Assembly: GCA_964634885.1 (NCBI GenBank)
Contig: CAZWLN010000020.1
Location: forward strand, 1-64,000
Direction: 5' to 3'
DNA: 64,000 nt
Source of the DNA: DAINRZ01 sp964634885
Lineage (GTDB): Bacteria; Bacteroidota; Ignavibacteria; Kapaibacteriales; UBA2268
Below are positions 8,997 through 18,395 of the stretch, in pieces. Below the pieces are notes generated by a model. It made no database searches, had not been told where the DNA came from, and worked only from the letters and a program-made list of their open reading frames with translations. A program made the translations under genes and the position numbers. The stretch's first letter is position 1. Every line of letters starts with the position of its first letter.

Positions 8997-9767
8997 ATGA
9001 AAAAAAAAGACGACTATTCGGTTATTTTCGAAGATGAAAACATTGTAGTAATTAACAAACAGGCAGGCGTCCTGTCCATCCCGGACAGGTACAACAAGGC
9101 CCTGCCGAATTTATTCCACCTGCTGACGGAAAAATACGGTTCAATACTTACAGTACACAGGCTCGACAGGGACACCAGCGGCGTAATGGTTTTTGCCAGG
9201 AACGCGGAAGCCCACCGCGAATTAAACATCCAGTTCGACAAGCTCACCGTCGGCAAGTTCTATCACCTGATACTTTCTGGTGTTGTAAACAAACCGGAGC
9301 TGAAGATAGATATACCCATTGCAGCCGACCCTTCCAAACCCGGCTTGTCGTTCCCCTCTGCCCGCGGAAAAGAATCGCTTACACTGCTCAAAGTACTCCG
9401 GCGGTTCAGGAACTCCACACTTGTGGAATGCGGACTTGTTACCGGCAGGCATCACCAGCTCCGCGTCCACTGTGCCGCCATCGGCCATCCACTCCTGATT
9501 GACCCGGATTACGCCGGTACGACCGAATTCTATCTCTCTTCAGTAAAAAGGAAATTCAAAATAGGTAAGACTCAGGAAGAAAAGCCTGTCATTTCCAGGC
9601 TTACGATGCATTCCAGCCGATTGGAGTTCGACCATCCGGACGGTTCGGGCAGGGTGAGCTTCGAAGCGCCCCATCCGAAAGACTTTGCTGCTTTGCTGCA
9701 GCTGCTTGCCAAATACTCCGCACTGCCTGACTATTACCGCAATTTCGGTGAAGATGAAGAGGAGTAG
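8997..9767 (+). CDS. RluA-family pseudouridine synthase
   Basis: 256 residues. The signature HRLDRDTSG supplies the catalytic Asp57. GRHHQLRVHCAAIGHPLLID is the family's C-terminal RNA-binding motif. There is no N-terminal S4 domain, so it belongs with the short RluA-type enzymes acting on rRNA or tRNA uridines; the site cannot be predicted. The ATG at 8997 begins one base after the folD stop, and a GTG 12 bases upstream would overlap folD. Its 3' end overlaps the start of the permease gene by 14 bases. Confidence 0.88.
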   Translation: MKKKDDYSVIFEDENIVVINKQAGVLSIPDRYNKALPNLFHLLTEKYGSILTVHRLDRDTSGVMVFARNAEAHRELNIQFDKLTVGKFYHLILSGVVNKPELKIDIPIAADPSKPGLSFPSARGKESLTLLKVLRRFRNSTLVECGLVTGRHHQLRVHCAAIGHPLLIDPDYAGTTEFYLSSVKRKFKIGKTQEEKPVISRLTMHSSRLEFDHPDGSGRVSFEAPHPKDFAALLQLLAKYSALPDYYRNFGEDEEE

Positions 9768-11220
9768 CGACAGTTCAGGGCCGGTAACCCTGCTTTCCCG
9801 GCTGGGATTATATACAACTATTGCCATTGTCATTGGCGCCATGGTAGGCTCAGGCATCTTCAAAAAGCCGGCCACGATGGCCTCACAATTAGGCAGCCCC
9901 GAACTGCTGATTGCCATTTGGGTTCTTGCCGGTGTCATTACCCTTTTCGGGGCGCTGACAAACGGCGAAGTCGCAGGGATGATTTCAAGGACCGGCGGCC
10001 AGTATAAATACTTCCAGGCAATGTACGGCGACTTCTTCGCTTTCCTGTACGGCTGGGCCATGCTGGCAGTTGTCCAGACCGGGTCCATTGCGTCCATCAC
10101 ATACGTCTTTGCCCAGTATTCCGAGTTTTTCTTCCACCTGCCGAGATTTTCACCTGAAATAGAACAAAGCATCTGTATTAACCTGCCGGGCATAGGTGAG
10201 ATATTCCCCCTCAGCGATTTCGGGGTGAAAGCACTGGCAATTGTAACAGTCTATTTCCTGACCTTCGTCAATTACTTCGGGGTAAAATCGGGAGGCCTGG
10301 TTTCTGCAATGTTCACCTGGGCAAAAGTACTGGCAATTGCTGCCCTGATAATAACAGGATTCCTATTCGGCAACGGTTCTTTCGGCAATTTTACCACGGA
10401 TTCTACTGCTTACAACCTCGGCAACATCGGCCTCATGGGTGGGATGATTGCAGCATTGTCCGGCGCATTCTGGGCTTTCGACGGCTGGAATAACATTACC
10501 TATATCGCCGGCGAAGTACGTAATCCCCGTTCAACCATTCCCAAAGCCCTGTTCCTCGGCACGCTCATTGTGATAGTAATATATGTCCTGATAAACCTGG
10601 CTTACCTTTACGTAATGCCGGTTGAGGAAATGGCAGGTTCGAAACTTGTCGCTGCCGACGTAGCCCAGAGAGTACTGGGTACTTTCGGCGCCGGTTTTGT
10701 CGCCGTAGCTGTAATGGTCTCGACCTTCGGCACTTCCAACGGCACCATTCTCGTCAGCGCCAGGGTTTACTTTGCCATGTCCGAAGACAAACTGTTCTTC
10801 GATTCGATAGGTAAGATTGAGCCAAAATACAGGACGCCTGCAAACGCACTATTCCTCCAGGCCACCTGGACGGCAGTACTGATACTCAGCGGTACATTCG
10901 ACATCCTGACGGATATGCTGATTTTTGTAAGCTGGGCCTTCTATGCCCTCGGGGCCTACGGTGTATTCGTGCTCCGCAGGAAAATGCCCGAGGCTGAAAG
11001 GCCGTACAAAGTTTTCGGCTATCCGTACATTCCTGCCATTTTCATCGTCTTTGCTCTTGCTTTCGTTGTCCTTACGGTTTACAACGACATTGCAACCTAT
11101 GTTGAAAGCACTGCTGCTGCAGGCGAAACCAATGTCATACGCTCACTTTTCGGCACTCTTCTCGTTGCTACGGGCATTCCTTTCTATCTGTATTTCCGCC
11201 GGAAAAACCGTCTCAGGTAA
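9754..11220 (+). CDS. APC-family amino-acid permease
   Basis: 488-residue inner-membrane transporter with about 12 hydrophobic helices. The N-terminal helix has the APC signature AMVGSGIFKKP (substrate-binding GSGIF loop), followed by TGGQYKYFQ, AFDGWNNITYIAGEVRNP and the conserved cytoplasmic VSTFGTSNGTIL region. Overall it resembles the LAT/amino-acid transporter group of APC. The ATG at 9754 overlaps the upstream pseudouridine synthase by 14 bases, implying translational coupling; an upstream in-frame ATG at 9685 would lie deep inside that gene. The substrate is not predictable. Confidence 0.9.
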   Translation: MKRSSDSSGPVTLLSRLGLYTTIAIVIGAMVGSGIFKKPATMASQLGSPELLIAIWVLAGVITLFGALTNGEVAGMISRTGGQYKYFQAMYGDFFAFLYGWAMLAVVQTGSIASITYVFAQYSEFFFHLPRFSPEIEQSICINLPGIGEIFPLSDFGVKALAIVTVYFLTFVNYFGVKSGGLVSAMFTWAKVLAIAALIITGFLFGNGSFGNFTTDSTAYNLGNIGLMGGMIAALSGAFWAFDGWNNITYIAGEVRNPRSTIPKALFLGTLIVIVIYVLINLAYLYVMPVEEMAGSKLVAADVAQRVLGTFGAGFVAVAVMVSTFGTSNGTILVSARVYFAMSEDKLFFDSIGKIEPKYRTPANALFLQATWTAVLILSGTFDILTDMLIFVSWAFYALGAYGVFVLRRKMPEAERPYKVFGYPYIPAIFIVFALAFVVLTVYNDIATYVESTAAAGETNVIRSLFGTLLVATGIPFYLYFRRKNRLR

Positions 11221-11319
11221 AATATTTATTGATTTAATCAAAATAATTTACTAAATAGTGAATCAGAATATTGATTGAATGAAAAGTGAAATTTTGAATT
11301 TGATTAGAGTGAGGTTCAA

Positions 11320-11970
11320 ATGGCATCTTTGGTATTAACACTGCACAACAATACACCGGAAACGCGCAAGATTAAAAAAGTCGTCGATGCCCTGCGGGAC
11401 GGAGCTGTCATACTATATCCCACCGACACCGGCTACACCCTTGGGTGCGAACTTTCCAACAAAGGAGCAATAGAGAAGATCAGGTTCATCAGGAAGATTT
11501 CCGAATCGAAATCGCTTACGTTCCTGACAGATACCCTGTCGAACCTCTCCCAGTTTGCGAAAGTCAGCAACGCTTCATACCGCGTCATCAACGCCCTCAT
11601 TCCCGGCCCCTATACGTTCATCCTGCCGGCTTCAAAGATGGTGCCCAAATTGGCCCAGAATCCCAAACGGAAAACCGCAGGCATACGTATTCCCGACAAC
11701 AGGCTGTGCCGTGCCCTCCTTGCCGAACTCGAAGCGCCTATCATCTCGATTTCGGCCAAGATCGAAGGTAAAGAACATATTGTCGATCCGGAAGAGATAC
11801 TGGACTCTTTCATCTCCGTCGTTGACGTTGCCGTTCGCTCCTCCGAATACAACTTCACGGGCGAATCCACAGTAATCGACATGACAACCGACGATTTCTC
11901 CGTCATCAGGGCCGGCGCCGGCTTCGACAAAGTTCAGGAGTTCCTGACATTTGAAGAACCAGCGGTTTAA
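11320..11970 (+). CDS. YciO/Sua5/YrdC-family protein
   Basis: 216 residues of a single YrdC-like domain. PTDTGYTLGC is the nucleotide/phosphate-binding entry motif, PGPYTFIL the central motif and AGIRIPDN the third. The phrasing (K-x-x-TFLTDTLSNLSQFA) is closer to YciO than to TsaC/Sua5, so assignment as the threonylcarbamoyl-AMP synthase of tRNA t6A formation is possible but not assured. It stands alone, about 100 bp after the permease and 230 bp before the paralog array. Confidence 0.8.
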   Translation: MASLVLTLHNNTPETRKIKKVVDALRDGAVILYPTDTGYTLGCELSNKGAIEKIRFIRKISESKSLTFLTDTLSNLSQFAKVSNASYRVINALIPGPYTFILPASKMVPKLAQNPKRKTAGIRIPDNRLCRALLAELEAPIISISAKIEGKEHIVDPEEILDSFISVVDVAVRSSEYNFTGESTVIDMTTDDFSVIRAGAGFDKVQEFLTFEEPAV

Positions 11971-12201
11971 CTTGAATAAAAATATTCCGTAAAGATAATG
12001 CTCCGGTTTCAATGCACTATTATGTAAAGAAATTGAAGTAAGTATTCTTTTTAATTATTAATAATCATTGAAATATTTTCAGTAGTAATGTGTATATAAT
12101 GTATAAATATTAATATAGGAATAGGGGAAAATTTATTAAATTTAATGTTTGTAATAAAATATAGATAAAGAATATGTCTTAATATATTATGGAGTAGTCA
12201 G

Positions 12202-14142
12202 ATGAAAAATATTTTTACCAGGTATTTTGGGATTATTTTCCTGCTCGGCTTTATTGTATCGGCTGCCTGTCCGGCACAAGAACTCTTGCTGCAGTTACCT
12301 CAGCCGTCCGAGAGTAAAATCAAAGAAGACCAGGCCCAGGCAGTAGGGAAACCTGTTGTCATCTTCGATAACCTTTCCGGCAGTGAACAGGCTTTTCACG
12401 ACGGATACTGGATGTGTGTCAATAACGAGTGGGGAGGCGACAGGTATATAGATTCTTGTGTCCATATGAACTTCGCCGAAGCAAACATCACCGCTTCGAA
12501 AGTAAAGGAACACAAGGTTTACATCATTCCTATGGGTAGCCAATACGGGTTCCAGACAAAAGCGACCGATACCAAAATTATTGATTTCATAAAAATGGCT
12601 ATCGATTCCGGCAGAAGGGTAATTGTTTTCAACCACCTGGGGTTAAGGAATTACGCAACTGACGAAACTGCTAAAGACTTCATCGAAAACACCATGAACA
12701 TCGAATACCTCGGCCTCAAGCCGTTGACGTCAACGTCCGGCAGCTCTACAACAAGATTTGGCTGCTCCATCAAAGGACTGGGAGACGGAGACCCCCTGGG
12801 CCTTAACCTGATAAAATGGCTGAATTGCACAACCGATACAGGTGAATATGGCCCTGTCGTATATTATACCGACCTGGAAGTATTCAAATCCAAAAACAGC
12901 ACCCTATGTCCTACCTTTGATTATGTCGCTACCAGTTTCGACATTAGTTTTGCCCAAAGAACCGACACAGCTGTCGGCATCCGCAGAGAATTCGACAATG
13001 GTGCAAAGTTCGCTTTCTATAGCTATGAACTCCTTAACATGACAAGGATCGGCAGTTGGATGCCTATCATCCTTCAGGGCGCCATTACCTGGGCTCTTAT
13101 GGACAAAGCCGGCGTAGGTTCCATTTACTACGTGAACAGTGAAATGATCGATTACAGCTATGTCAAAGTAGGCAAGAACAAAACCAAGACCGTAATCATG
13201 ACCAACGCCGAAAACGCTGCTGCGGACCTTGAAATTACAAAGATAACCTTCGACAAAGAGTATTCTAGCATAATATATCCCGTTGACAACGACGGCAATA
13301 ATATCGAGAAGATGCTTAAAGACACGACCATCGTTCTTCCTCCCGGCGGGTACTTTACCTTTAAGGTAATGTTCAAACCCAGTTCAGAGGGCAATGTCAT
13401 GCGCAGCCTGACACTGCACACCAATGAACCCGCCGAAGACGGCAGCAGCGCAGGCCAGAACCATTCCATTACTTTCACCGGTATCGGCGGCGAAGAAGTG
13501 ATCGAAGAACCTTACCTGTCCTATGACATGGATGAGCTAACCTTCGACGAAACACCAATCGGCTCCACTAAGACAAAGAAACTGGGTGTTTTCAACTATG
13601 GTAACCAGGACCTGGAAGTCATTGCGTTGAAATTCAAGAATACAAGCTCGGACGCTGCATTCACAATTCCCGCAGACCAGATGAAAGCACAGACCATCAA
13701 GAGCAAAAGCAGCATCACACTGGATGTGAAATTCGCCCCGAAGATTGTCAGCTCAAGCATTGTCGATTCATTGATAATCTATGCATCAGCTTCAAACGGC
13801 AATAAATTCCCCATTGCCGTCATCGGTTCCAGCAGGGATACGATCAACAGCGTTCCTGAGATCAACACCCCCCAGGGGCTCTTCTCGATGGGCGTTTCTC
13901 CCAATCCTGCAAGCGAATCCGCATTGTTGAAGTATAACTGGAACAGCCAGACTACATCCGGCCTCGTAATCAAGCTTGCCGACAACAACGGCAACATTGT
14001 CCGCACACTGTTCGACAGCCGCATCGAGGGCGGAGAAGGCTCCATCAGTATCGATATGTCCCGGGTTGCTTCGGGCAGCTATTCGATCATTGCCGAGATC
14101 AATGGCGAGGTGGCACGACTGCCGCTGATCATCATCAGATAG
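12202..14142 (+). CDS. T9SS-exported paralog 1: unknown N-domain, two ASH-like domains, sorting domain
   Basis: 646 residues. The signal peptide is about 1-26. An unrecognised alpha/beta domain covers about 48-305, with alternating strands (KPVVIFDNLSG, KVYIIPMGS, RRVIVFNHL) and a closing AVGIRREFDNGAKFAFYSYE segment. Two Ig-like choice-of-anchor D/ASH-type domains follow (about 318-430 with HTNEPAED, and 438-545). The C-terminal T9SS type A sorting domain starts at VSPNPASESALLKY. The closing segment of the N-domain resembles class I glutamine-amidotransferase-like domains, but no catalytic Cys-His pair is evident. It is the first of four tandem paralogs. The start has GGAG 8 bases upstream in a leader (TATGGAGTAGTCAG) mirrored at paralog 2. 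Confidence 0.85.
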   Translation: MKNIFTRYFGIIFLLGFIVSAACPAQELLLQLPQPSESKIKEDQAQAVGKPVVIFDNLSGSEQAFHDGYWMCVNNEWGGDRYIDSCVHMNFAEANITASKVKEHKVYIIPMGSQYGFQTKATDTKIIDFIKMAIDSGRRVIVFNHLGLRNYATDETAKDFIENTMNIEYLGLKPLTSTSGSSTTRFGCSIKGLGDGDPLGLNLIKWLNCTTDTGEYGPVVYYTDLEVFKSKNSTLCPTFDYVATSFDISFAQRTDTAVGIRREFDNGAKFAFYSYELLNMTRIGSWMPIILQGAITWALMDKAGVGSIYYVNSEMIDYSYVKVGKNKTKTVIMTNAENAAADLEITKITFDKEYSSIIYPVDNDGNNIEKMLKDTTIVLPPGGYFTFKVMFKPSSEGNVMRSLTLHTNEPAEDGSSAGQNHSITFTGIGGEEVIEEPYLSYDMDELTFDETPIGSTKTKKLGVFNYGNQDLEVIALKFKNTSSDAAFTIPADQMKAQTIKSKSSITLDVKFAPKIVSSSIVDSLIIYASASNGNKFPIAVIGSSRDTINSVPEINTPQGLFSMGVSPNPASESALLKYNWNSQTTSGLVIKLADNNGNIVRTLFDSRIEGGEGSISIDMSRVASGSYSIIAEINGEVARLPLIIIR

Positions 14143-14173
14143 AATAAAATTTTCATTGTGAGAAAATAATACG

Positions 14174-14206
14174 GCCCTGTACTTGAGTGTACGGGGCTTT
14201 TTTTTT
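14174..14206 (+). terminator. Rho-independent terminator after paralog 1
   Basis: GCCCTGTAC / GTACGGGGC form a 9-bp stem (one T-G pair) around TTGAGT, followed by nine T. It separates paralog 1 from paralog 2, so at least the first gene has its own transcript. Confidence 0.9.
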
Positions 14207-14324
14207 GAAAATAAATATTTTCGCTAATTATGTGTAATTATATATATAAAAATTAATTATATTAAATTATTACAGTGAAGACAAAGTATATTTTCTCTTG
14301 TAAAAATATATTGTGGAGTATCGG

Positions 14325-16262
14325 ATGAAAAGTTATATCAACCACTTGACCGGAACAATCCTGCTTTTAATTGCTTCTGCCTTTGTTGCCCTTGCCTCGG
14401 AAACACCCCGCCTGACAATCCATCCGCAACCCGAGGCCAAAGCAGGCGCCGACAGAGTGCAAAGCTCGTCGAAACCAGTTGTCTTTTTCAATAATATGCT
14501 CGACAATGCAGATTACTTCAACAATGCGTACTGGCGCTTCGTTGACGGAACCGTTACGGGCTCCGATGAGATATACAAGGATTCCTGCGTTCAAATGCCG
14601 TTTGACAATGCCCATCTTGCAAGCCTTAACATTAATGACCACCTCATCTATGTTTTCCCTCTCGGCGACTATCCACTTTACGTTGCCACTCCCGAAGGCG
14701 GCACAAAAGTAATAGATTTCATCAGGATGGCGCTCGATTCGGGAAAGAGGGTGATAATCTTCAGCCACAATGCCCTGCGCACCTCATCAAACGATCAGGG
14801 GACAAAAGAGTTCATCGACACGACACTGAATATTGATTACCTTGGCTTGAAACCATTGGTAAAGGACGGTACAAGGTATGGCTATTTTGTTAAAGGCCTG
14901 CAGGGGGACGAGATTGGGTTGAACCAGATGAGATGGTTTAATTGCGGTGTCGGCGGTTCGGACGAAAAACCCGTGGACTACGACTGGGACGACGTGGAAA
15001 CGTTCAGGTCAAAAGACACTTCCGTTTGTCCTGTTTTCGACTTCATAGCAACCAGTGAGGACCAGGCAAAAGCCGTTTTCACAGACTCTGCCGTCGGCTT
15101 GCGCAGAATCATGAACAACAAAGCCAGGGTTGTTTTCTTTAGCTATGACCTGGTCAATATGAGCAGGACCGGTGATATCGAGTTGCTGCTTCATGCCGCC
15201 ATTGGCTGGTGTTTCAAGAACAATCCCGATTTAGGCTCAAAATACAGAGTACCCTCCGAATTCTATGATTATGGTTATGTAAAAGTCGGCAAGAAGAAGA
15301 CCAAGCCCGTCTATATCATGAATGATGAAAGTGCCGTCGAAGAGCTTGTAATTAACAACATGGAGTTTGATTACAGCGAACACAAGGATGTTATTTATCC
15401 TGTTGACGAAGAAGGCAATAATATTGAAGCGAAGTTGAAAGATTCAGTAATTACCATACCCATTGGCGGGTTTACCAAATTAGAAGTCGCATTCGAGTGT
15501 GACGGCGAAGGCAACGCCATGCGCAACTTGTCCCTGCACACCAATGAACCCGCTGAAGACGGCAGCAACTCCGGACAGAACCATTCGATTACCTTCAGTG
15601 GTACCTGCGGTGAAGAAGAAATTGAAGAACCGTACCTGTCTTACGACAGGGATGAAGTAAACTTTAAACCGACAATGGTAGCCGAAACCACAGAGATGCT
15701 CCTAACCGTCAGCAATCTTGGAAACCAGCCACTGAATATTATTGCGATGAAATTCGGCAATACATCTTCCAACGCCAGTTTTTCGATACCTAAGGATCAG
15801 ATGAAAGCCCAAACCATACCCGGTGACAGCAGCATAACGCTTAATGTGAAATTCTCCCCAAAGACAATCAGTACTATGATTGTCGATACTTTTTTCATAT
15901 ACACGGAAGCAGGGACAAAAAACGGGACAAAATTTCCTATTGCTATGATAGGTTCCAGCACTCCGGGTTCTGTTCCTGAGATCGTTACCCGGCAGGGGCG
16001 CTTTTCAATGAGCATTGCACCCAACCCGGTGAGCGGCTCGGCAATCCTGAAGTACAACTGGAACAGTTCCGTACCGTCAGGCCTTGTACTGAAACTGGCA
16101 GACAACCTCGGCAACATTGTAAGTACACTGTTCGACGGCACTGTCGAAGGCGGTGAAAGCAATGTCCCGATTGACGTTTCTCGGCTCGCCCAGGGCAGCT
16201 ATTCCATCATTGCGGAAATCCACGGTGAAATGGCCCGCCTGCCGCTGGTAATAGTCAGGTAA
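14325..16262 (+). CDS. T9SS-exported paralog 2 (same architecture as paralog 1)
   Basis: 645 residues. The signal peptide is about 1-25. The unknown N-domain follows (KPVVFFNNMLDNADYF, HLIYVFPLGD, RVIIFSHNALR, AVGLRRIMNNKARVVFFSYD), then two ASH-like domains with HTNEPAEDGSNSGQNHSITF almost identical to paralog 1. The T9SS sorting domain begins at IAPNPVSGSAILKY. The ATG at 14325 follows GTGGAGTATCGG, the same leader as paralog 1; a GTG at 14313 is also in frame. It is more diverged from paralogs 1 and 3 in the N-domain than they are from each other. Confidence 0.85.
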   Translation: MKSYINHLTGTILLLIASAFVALASETPRLTIHPQPEAKAGADRVQSSSKPVVFFNNMLDNADYFNNAYWRFVDGTVTGSDEIYKDSCVQMPFDNAHLASLNINDHLIYVFPLGDYPLYVATPEGGTKVIDFIRMALDSGKRVIIFSHNALRTSSNDQGTKEFIDTTLNIDYLGLKPLVKDGTRYGYFVKGLQGDEIGLNQMRWFNCGVGGSDEKPVDYDWDDVETFRSKDTSVCPVFDFIATSEDQAKAVFTDSAVGLRRIMNNKARVVFFSYDLVNMSRTGDIELLLHAAIGWCFKNNPDLGSKYRVPSEFYDYGYVKVGKKKTKPVYIMNDESAVEELVINNMEFDYSEHKDVIYPVDEEGNNIEAKLKDSVITIPIGGFTKLEVAFECDGEGNAMRNLSLHTNEPAEDGSNSGQNHSITFSGTCGEEEIEEPYLSYDRDEVNFKPTMVAETTEMLLTVSNLGNQPLNIIAMKFGNTSSNASFSIPKDQMKAQTIPGDSSITLNVKFSPKTISTMIVDTFFIYTEAGTKNGTKFPIAMIGSSTPGSVPEIVTRQGRFSMSIAPNPVSGSAILKYNWNSSVPSGLVLKLADNLGNIVSTLFDGTVEGGESNVPIDVSRLAQGSYSIIAEIHGEMARLPLVIVR

Positions 16263-16320
16263 ACGCGGAGAGGTGAATTCATGAAGAAATTTCAACTTAT
16301 TAGATATTTCAGGTGATATT

Positions 16321-18228
16321 ATGAAGAACATTTTTAAGTATTCAACGCTTCTAATGCTTTTATTCTCTGTCTGTTCGGCATCATGCCCGGCAGAAAGCCC
16401 CGGAGGAAGTGTCTGCGACAGTAAGAACAGAGCAGGCCGTACACAGGCTGTTGACAAACCGGTTGTGATTTTCAACAATATGTCCGGTTCGGAAACCAAT
16501 TTTCATGGCGCTTACTGGATGAACGTTAATGGTGAATACGGAAGCGATCAATATAAGGACTCGTGTATTCAGCTTCAATTTGCCGCCGATGTTGCCAATC
16601 CTGAAAAAGTCAAAGAACACAGGGCCTATATCATACCTCTTGGCAGTGACTATACCCTGCAGTCGGTAGTAGGTGGCGTTAAGATCATCGACTTCATCAA
16701 AACAGCGCTCGATTCCGGCTGTAGAGTTGCCGTTTTCAGCCACCAGGCTCTCCGGCACTATACAGAAGATGTAACTGTGAAGGACTTTGTCGAAAACACG
16801 CTGAACATTGACTATATCGGGCTTAAATCCTTAACCGTCAGCTCCGGCGACTCTGTGAAAAGGATCGGCTGTCCGGTCAAAGGCCTGGGAGACGGCGATC
16901 CCCTTGGCCTGAATTTGATGAAATGGTTGAATTGTACCGACAGCTATCAACAATATGGCCCATTAGTGTATTATGACGACCTGGAAGTATTCAGGTCTAA
17001 GAATGGCTCTCTTTGTCCGGCTTTCGATTTCGTTGCAACCGGTTTCGATCAATTGAAAGCCCAAATCACCGACTCAGCCGTCGGCATCCGCAGGGAATTC
17101 GACAATGGCGCCAGGATCGTATTCTTCAGCTATGAACTGCTGAATATGACCAGGATCAATAGTTCGCTGTCGATTGTATTGAGAGGAGTAATAAGCTGGT
17201 TGCTTTACACAAAGCCGGGAATGGAAGATCCGGATGCAACACTTGAGTTTGTAACAGTAAAACCGGGAGATACAAAAACAAAGACTTTGTACATATCTAA
17301 TAATATATATACCGACAAAGCTTTATTAATCGACAACATTACTTTTAGTGATGAGAACTCCGAAGTCTTCTACCCGGTCGATAATGAGGGGAACAATGTG
17401 GAAGAGGCTATGGAAGATACGGTCATCTCAATTGACCCGGGAAAAGTCATTCAGTTGAAGATAATTTTCAGGCCCGATACACTTGGCAGTTTTTCCCGGA
17501 CGATGGTCTTAACCACCAATGAACCGGCAGAAGACGGCAATCAACACAAAGTGACTTTTATCGGTGTCTGTGGCGAAGATGTGATGGAAGAATCATATCT
17601 TTCCTATGATACGGATGAGCTTAGCTTTGCCGAAACACCCATCGGTTCCTCAAAGACGAGGAAATTGGGAGTTTTTAACTATGGGAATAAAGACCTGGAA
17701 ATAATCGCGATGAAATTCAAGAATACCTCTTCCGACGCATCCTTCTCAATTCCAGCCGACCAGATGACTGTGCCGAAGACCATCAAGGCTAAAAGCAGCA
17801 TCACTCTTGATGTAACATTCACTCCTAAGGTGGTTAGCTCGGCCATTCTGGACTCATTAGTCATTGAAGCAACAGCTTCAAACGGTTCAATTTTTCCCAT
17901 AGCACTGAAAGGCTCCAGCAGGGATACTATTAACAGCGTCAATGATGGAGAGGCAACAAATGGCCTATTCACAATGTCTGTGTCGCCCAATCCTGCAAGC
18001 GAATCCGCTCAGTTGCAATACATCTGGAACAGTACATTGTCTTCCGGCTTAGTGCTTAAACTCGCAGACAACCTCGGCAACATTGTCCGCACTCTGTTCG
18101 ACGGTACTGTCGAGGGTGGTGAAGGTTCCATCAGGATAGATATGTCCGGGATTGCTTCGGGCAGCTATTCGATTATTGCTGAGATAAACGGCGTAGTGGT
18201 AAGATTGCCGCTGGTAATAATCAGGTAA
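16321..18228 (+). CDS. T9SS-exported paralog 3 (same architecture)
   Basis: 635 residues. The signal peptide is followed by a Cys-containing N-terminus (SCPAESPG). The N-domain has KPVVIFNNMSGSETNFHG, HRAYIIPLGS, CRVAVFSHQALR and AVGIRREFDNGARIVFFSYE. The first ASH-like domain has diverged (ATLEFVTVKPGDTKTKTLYI), while the second closely matches paralog 1 (TPIGSSKTRKLGVFNYGN). The sorting domain starts at VSPNPASESAQLQY. Only 58 bp separate it from paralog 2 and no terminator is seen between them, so paralogs 2 and 3 are probably co-transcribed. AGGTGA lies 5 bases before the ATG. Confidence 0.85.
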   Translation: MKNIFKYSTLLMLLFSVCSASCPAESPGGSVCDSKNRAGRTQAVDKPVVIFNNMSGSETNFHGAYWMNVNGEYGSDQYKDSCIQLQFAADVANPEKVKEHRAYIIPLGSDYTLQSVVGGVKIIDFIKTALDSGCRVAVFSHQALRHYTEDVTVKDFVENTLNIDYIGLKSLTVSSGDSVKRIGCPVKGLGDGDPLGLNLMKWLNCTDSYQQYGPLVYYDDLEVFRSKNGSLCPAFDFVATGFDQLKAQITDSAVGIRREFDNGARIVFFSYELLNMTRINSSLSIVLRGVISWLLYTKPGMEDPDATLEFVTVKPGDTKTKTLYISNNIYTDKALLIDNITFSDENSEVFYPVDNEGNNVEEAMEDTVISIDPGKVIQLKIIFRPDTLGSFSRTMVLTTNEPAEDGNQHKVTFIGVCGEDVMEESYLSYDTDELSFAETPIGSSKTRKLGVFNYGNKDLEIIAMKFKNTSSDASFSIPADQMTVPKTIKAKSSITLDVTFTPKVVSSAILDSLVIEATASNGSIFPIALKGSSRDTINSVNDGEATNGLFTMSVSPNPASESAQLQYIWNSTLSSGLVLKLADNLGNIVRTLFDGTVEGGEGSIRIDMSGIASGSYSIIAEINGVVVRLPLVIIR

Positions 18229-18395
18229 TCTGTCCGGTTCTTTAATACAGGTATGTAGTATTAGCTATCGAAAGAAATTCAAATACTTTTGAAAATATAA
18301 AACTATAGGTAGATTTTAAGATCATAAGCTTTGCATTATTATTGTATATACTTATTGGGTATTCTCCGATAATTTGCAGAAAAAGGGTTAATCAA